A stretch of DNA of 16,280 nucleotides from Thermoplasmata archaeon (lineage in GTDB: Archaea; Thermoplasmatota; Thermoplasmata; Thermoplasmatales; Thermoplasmataceae): positions 1 through 16,280 of the forward strand of contig JAKAAK010000043.1 in assembly GCA_021797025.1 (NCBI GenBank), written 5' to 3'. Made by a program: the position numbers and the translations under genes. How positions within the stretch are numbered: position 1 is the stretch's first letter; each line of letters starts with the position of its first letter. Shown here one piece after another: positions 13,918-16,280 of this stretch. The notes under the pieces are model-generated. The model did not search any database and was not told the origin of the DNA. It worked only from the letters and a program-made list of their open reading frames with translations.

Positions 13918-14112
13918 TCATCCCCCGGAAAATATTTCAAGGAGCACCAGGTTATCTTCAGGATTTATTATCTGATCCGATGTTGCAGGTATACCGTTGA
14001 GTACAGCCACAAACCCATCTTCATTTATTCCCAGTGATTTGTAGAGTTCGGATAGCTTCTCGGGTTTTTCAATATTGATTTTTTCCTTTTTCCTTCCTAT
14101 TATCTCGATCAT
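13918..14112 (-). CDS. Ubiquitin-like MoaD/ThiS/SAMP protein
   Basis: A 64-residue beta-grasp protein ending in Ser-Gly-Gly. The order matches SAMP/MoaD/Urm1: strands MIEIIG and KINIEK, a helix SELYKSLGI (about 21-29), strands DGFVAVLNG (about 32-40) and NLVLLEIFSGG. The free diglycine tail would be adenylylated by an E1-like enzyme, then take up sulfur for tRNA thiolation or molybdopterin, or be attached to proteins. The length is close to Haloferax SAMP2 (66 residues). The ATG lies only 2 nt after the 3' end of tRNA-Gln on the same strand, with no Shine-Dalgarno and no room for its own promoter unless inside the tRNA gene. It ends 2 bp from the converging cca. Confidence 0.9.
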   Translation of the reverse strand: MIEIIGRKKEKINIEKPEKLSELYKSLGINEDGFVAVLNGIPATSDQIINPEDNLVLLEIFSGG

Positions 14113-14114
14113 AA

Positions 14115-14187
14115 CAGCTCCGGGCAGATTCGAACTGCCGTCATCGGATCCAAAGTCCGGAATGCTTGTCCACTACACCACGGAGCT
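14115..14187 (-). tRNA. tRNA-Gln (anticodon UUG)
   Basis: A complete cloverleaf on the minus strand. The acceptor AGCTCCG (14187-14181) pairs with CGGAGCT (14122-14116); discriminator G is at 14115. The D-arm stem is GTGT/GCAT, the anticodon loop CTTTGGA with TTG at 14153-14151, and the T-arm GGCAG-TTCGAAT-CTGCC. No intron; CCA is not encoded. One flaw: the first pair of the anticodon stem (27-43) is C-A (14160 and 14144). A TATA-like element lies about 28 nt upstream. The next gene begins 2 nt after the discriminator base. Confidence 0.96.
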
Positions 14188-14210
14188 ACAATGTATCATA
14201 ATCATAAATG

Positions 14211-14220
14211 GATATTAAAA
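14211..14220 (-). promoter_or_regulatory. TATA-like box of tRNA-Gln
   Basis: TTTTAATATC on the minus strand, centred about 28 nt before the 5' end of the mature tRNA. Transcription would begin at or very near the tRNA 5' end. This would also be the only visible promoter for the SAMP-like gene. Confidence 0.45.
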
Positions 14221-14229
14221 TGTGTTGAG

Positions 14230-14255
14230 AAAAAACGGTATATAATAAAAATAAA
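14230..14255 (-). terminator. T-rich terminator of the sqr-DUF1641 operon
   Basis: On the minus strand just after the DUF1641 stop codon come TTTTATTTTTATTATA and then a T6 run (14235-14230). This should end the operon before the tRNA promoter. Confidence 0.5.
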
Positions 14256-14256
14256 A

Positions 14257-14904
14257 TTATTTTTTGGCAGAGCAGTTGAATTCATCACTGCAGGTTTTGC
14301 CAAGGCTTCTCAGTATGGAGAAAACAATGCCGAGACCTTTCTGTGCATCTTCATCCTTCATGGCATGAAGTGTTCCCATCATTCCACTAACAGGTGTTAC
14401 AGTATCTGTCTTGATTGCGTTTTCTACAGCCTTTATCATGTTAACATAATGTGGTGCTACGCTCAGGTCGAGGGTTCCAAGGGATTCCAGTATAGGTTTC
14501 TCATTCATGATCAGGTTCATGGTAAAGTCGTTTGAGAATAATCCCATTAAAACTCCCATTGCACCATCATCATTGAGAACTCCCAACACAGGATCAAGGA
14601 TACCCTTGTTCTGCATTATGGTGACCATGTCAAGCAGATTGCTCAAAGCCTTTACGTTCTTTTCCTCTGACATTATTTTTAATAAAACCATGACAGAATC
14701 AGTCTTTGTTGTAAGAGATAGTACGTCATCGCTGGTCAGCAATCCAAAGACGGTCTTCATTGTTTCATCGTCGCTCAATATACCGGATATTACATCCAGA
14801 AAACCAAGATTATCAAGCTTTTTTATAAGCTCAACTGCTCTGGTTAAACTGGATATATATTCAGGTTTCATCAATTTTTCTAACTGTTCATCTTCTGACA
14901 TCAT
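14257..14904 (-). CDS. DUF1641 family protein, partner of sulfide:quinone oxidoreductase
   Basis: A 215-residue, mainly helical, soluble protein of the DUF1641 type, recognised from its runs of short helices with repeated G-x-L-x-x-[VL]-x-x-[IL]-L patterns and its position after an SQR gene. The function of the family is unknown. An internal duplication is visible: residues 34-60 (GFLDVISGILSDDETMKTVF...) match 101-127 (GILDPVLGVLNDDGAMGVLM...). The only cysteines are C205 and C211, in a charged C-terminal tail. A GGTGA Shine-Dalgarno contains the stop codon of the SQR gene, so the two are translationally coupled. It may help dock or regulate the SQR; that is inference. The second ATG, at 14901, is an alternative start. 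Confidence 0.85.
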   Translation of the reverse strand: MMSEDEQLEKLMKPEYISSLTRAVELIKKLDNLGFLDVISGILSDDETMKTVFGLLTSDDVLSLTTKTDSVMVLLKIMSEEKNVKALSNLLDMVTIMQNKGILDPVLGVLNDDGAMGVLMGLFSNDFTMNLIMNEKPILESLGTLDLSVAPHYVNMIKAVENAIKTDTVTPVSGMMGTLHAMKDEDAQKGLGIVFSILRSLGKTCSDEFNCSAKK

Positions 14905-14910
14905 AATATA

Positions 14911-14915
14911 TCACC
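14911..14915 (-). promoter_or_regulatory. Shine-Dalgarno of DUF1641 gene overlapping sqr stop
   Basis: GGTGA on the minus strand, whose last three bases are the TGA stop of the upstream SQR gene, 6 nt before the ATG at 14904. This ties translation of the two genes together. Confidence 0.6.
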
Positions 14916-16146
14916 AGCTGGCAAGGTACTTATCAAGTGCCATATCTCCATTTGTCCACATGAAGTATTTGGTAAACAGTTCCTTCTTTATATGGTTTGT
15001 GGGTGATGGCTGGGCGATTTTTTTGTCTCCGCCGTAGAAGGTTGTGTCATCCACTGATATTGCAAAGCCTTCAAGCGGGTTATCTGCTATACATACAACT
15101 TCCGGTGTGTATGAATCCATTTTTGTCGGTACTCCGAGCCTGTTTGCAAGATCCTGCATTGCAATTCTTGATGTCTGTACTGCAAGGAATCCGAGCTTTG
15201 GAACAGTTATCTGGTTTGAGTCTCCGCATGAATAAACATTTGGATATTTCACGGATCTCATCTGTTCATCAGTAACCATGAAACCTCCATCATCAAACAG
15301 ATCCTTGGTTGAGTTTTTAACTGCATCATTTGCCTCGTATGGCGGAAGTATAACAGCTATATCAGCCTTTATTGTTTTTCCATCCTCGCTCACTATTTCA
15401 TCCTTTTTGATTTCGCTTACACGGAAATTCCATACCATATCAAATCCGGCCTGAGTATACATTGTTTTTATAACTCCTCTGGATTCCTTTGAAATATCTG
15501 TAAGTACTTCCTCACCGGGTGAGAATATAGTTATGTGTGTCTTGTCCATAACACCTTTCTTCTTCAGGAATGCCGGTATCATCAATGAAAGTTCAAATAC
15601 AGGACCTTCGCATGCTGATTCCGCTACATCGGACCAGTTTTTCGGGTATTTACCTCTGGGGTTCAATGTCCCCTGATAGAATACACCGGAACCTATTGCG
15701 ATATTTCCGCCTTCGAATTTATTTAATCTGTCATAAAGCGCAGTTGCAAAGTCAGGTTCGCATGCACTTGCACCGTATTCATCCCATCCCTTCAGGTGCT
15801 CTACTCCGAGCTTTGCGCCGAATGCAACCACAAGATAATCATAAGTAATATTCTCCTTCTTGCCATCCGGTGTTGCGTATTCCACTTTATTCTTCTTAGC
15901 ATCTATTGCTGTTGCCTCTCCGAGAATGAATTTTATTCCCTTTGCAGGCAGTGCTGTAGCCAGATCCACTTCCAGGTCTTCAGCTTTGAAAACACCTATA
16001 CTGACATGAGGCATTCCGGGCCTGAATGCAGCATAGGGTGTTTTATTAATCAATGTTACATCTATTTTATCCCCAAGCAATCTCTTTGCTGTGTAGGCAG
16101 CAGTCAATCCAGCAAACCTTCCTCCTAAAACAAGTAATTTAGTCAT
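14911..16146 (-). CDS. sqr: Sulfide:quinone oxidoreductase (FAD-dependent, Acidianus type)
   Basis: A 411-residue flavoprotein that oxidises sulfide to polysulfide and passes electrons to membrane quinone. It has an N-terminal FAD-binding Rossmann fold (VLGGRFAGLTAA, 6-17; the middle glycine of GxGxxG is R10), a second dinucleotide-type fold in the middle, SCGDSN (306-311) at the FAD phosphate site, and an amphipathic C-terminus (KKELFTKYFMWTNG to LASW) that would dip into the membrane. Cysteines 129, 179 and 352 lie at positions nearly identical to the three functional cysteines of Acidianus ambivalens SQR (129, 178, 350 as I recall); C307 is extra. There is no signal peptide. The start is ATG 16146 with GGTGA at 16150-16154. 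First gene of an operon with DUF1641. Confidence 0.92.
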   Translation of the reverse strand: MTKLLVLGGRFAGLTAAYTAKRLLGDKIDVTLINKTPYAAFRPGMPHVSIGVFKAEDLEVDLATALPAKGIKFILGEATAIDAKKNKVEYATPDGKKENITYDYLVVAFGAKLGVEHLKGWDEYGASACEPDFATALYDRLNKFEGGNIAIGSGVFYQGTLNPRGKYPKNWSDVAESACEGPVFELSLMIPAFLKKKGVMDKTHITIFSPGEEVLTDISKESRGVIKTMYTQAGFDMVWNFRVSEIKKDEIVSEDGKTIKADIAVILPPYEANDAVKNSTKDLFDDGGFMVTDEQMRSVKYPNVYSCGDSNQITVPKLGFLAVQTSRIAMQDLANRLGVPTKMDSYTPEVVCIADNPLEGFAISVDDTTFYGGDKKIAQPSPTNHIKKELFTKYFMWTNGDMALDKYLASW

Positions 16147-16149
16147 ATT

Positions 16150-16186
16150 TCACCACTTATGTTATAATATTACGGTTATATATTAA
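16150..16186 (-). promoter_or_regulatory. Promoter and Shine-Dalgarno of sqr
   Basis: TTAATATA at 16186-16179 (minus) is a TATA-like box that would start transcription near 16157. The short leader then contains GGTGA at 16154-16150, 3 nt before the ATG. The remaining bases to the window end are AT-rich and hold further TATA-like runs (near 16240-16260), with no gene visible. Confidence 0.45.
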
Positions 16187-16280
16187 CTTTTTTATCACAA
16201 TTATGAAGAAAAATGCTTTTTTGGTAAAAAAATAGGTATATACTTTATATAGATATCATTTATATTTGTAAAAGAAAAAT

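Noticed and set aside
14507..15037. A 176-residue open frame on the + strand
   Set aside because: It is antisense to the well-supported DUF1641 and SQR genes, spans both, and has serine-rich composition typical of a shadow frame.

Overview
The window comes from an AT-rich archaeal chromosome, most likely a member of the Thermoplasmatales (Ferroplasma, Acidiplasma or Picrophilus type). Four things point there: an archaeal nascent-polypeptide-associated complex protein with a UBA tail, a class I (archaeal) CCA-adding enzyme, a Zn-type seven-iron ferredoxin of the thermoacidophile family, and a sulfide:quinone oxidoreductase very like the Acidianus enzyme. Many genes have a TATA-like box about 25 nt before the start codon and no Shine-Dalgarno sequence (leaderless style), while second genes of operons often carry GGTGA. 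I saw no insertion sequence, CRISPR array or phage gene.

Layout. 1-424 is a gene-free AT-rich stretch with inverted repeats. 425-1997 is a thiol and peroxide block: a TusA-like small protein (-) diverges from a three-cysteine winged-helix regulator (+), followed by a single-cysteine peroxiredoxin and an AhpD-like CxxC protein (+). 2003-3437 holds a NifX-like protein and purM, both (-). A ferredoxin (+) diverges from purM, and an ACT-domain protein (-) converges on it. The ACT protein diverges from argG, which is followed by argH and valS (4721-9641, all +). glnA (-) converges on valS with a 7-bp overlap. 11128-13915 is a (+) group: a polytopic membrane protein, NAC, and the CCA-adding enzyme. 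13918-14187 (-) holds tRNA-Gln(UUG) followed after 2 nt by a ubiquitin-like MoaD/SAMP protein. 14257-16146 (-) is an operon of sulfide:quinone oxidoreductase and DUF1641.

How they may work together. The left end looks like a self-contained redox-response module: the regulator gene is surrounded by repeated TTGCAyCTAA half-sites that also lie before the peroxiredoxin and TusA-like genes. The middle is nitrogen and translation housekeeping (argGH, glnA, valS, purM). The most striking arrangement is tRNA-Gln(UUG) placed 2 nt before the start codon of a SAMP/Urm1-like protein. tRNA 3'-end cutting would by itself create a near-leaderless mRNA, and proteins of this family can supply sulfur for thiolation of U34 in tRNAs of exactly this class. 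The right end is sulfide oxidation at the membrane.
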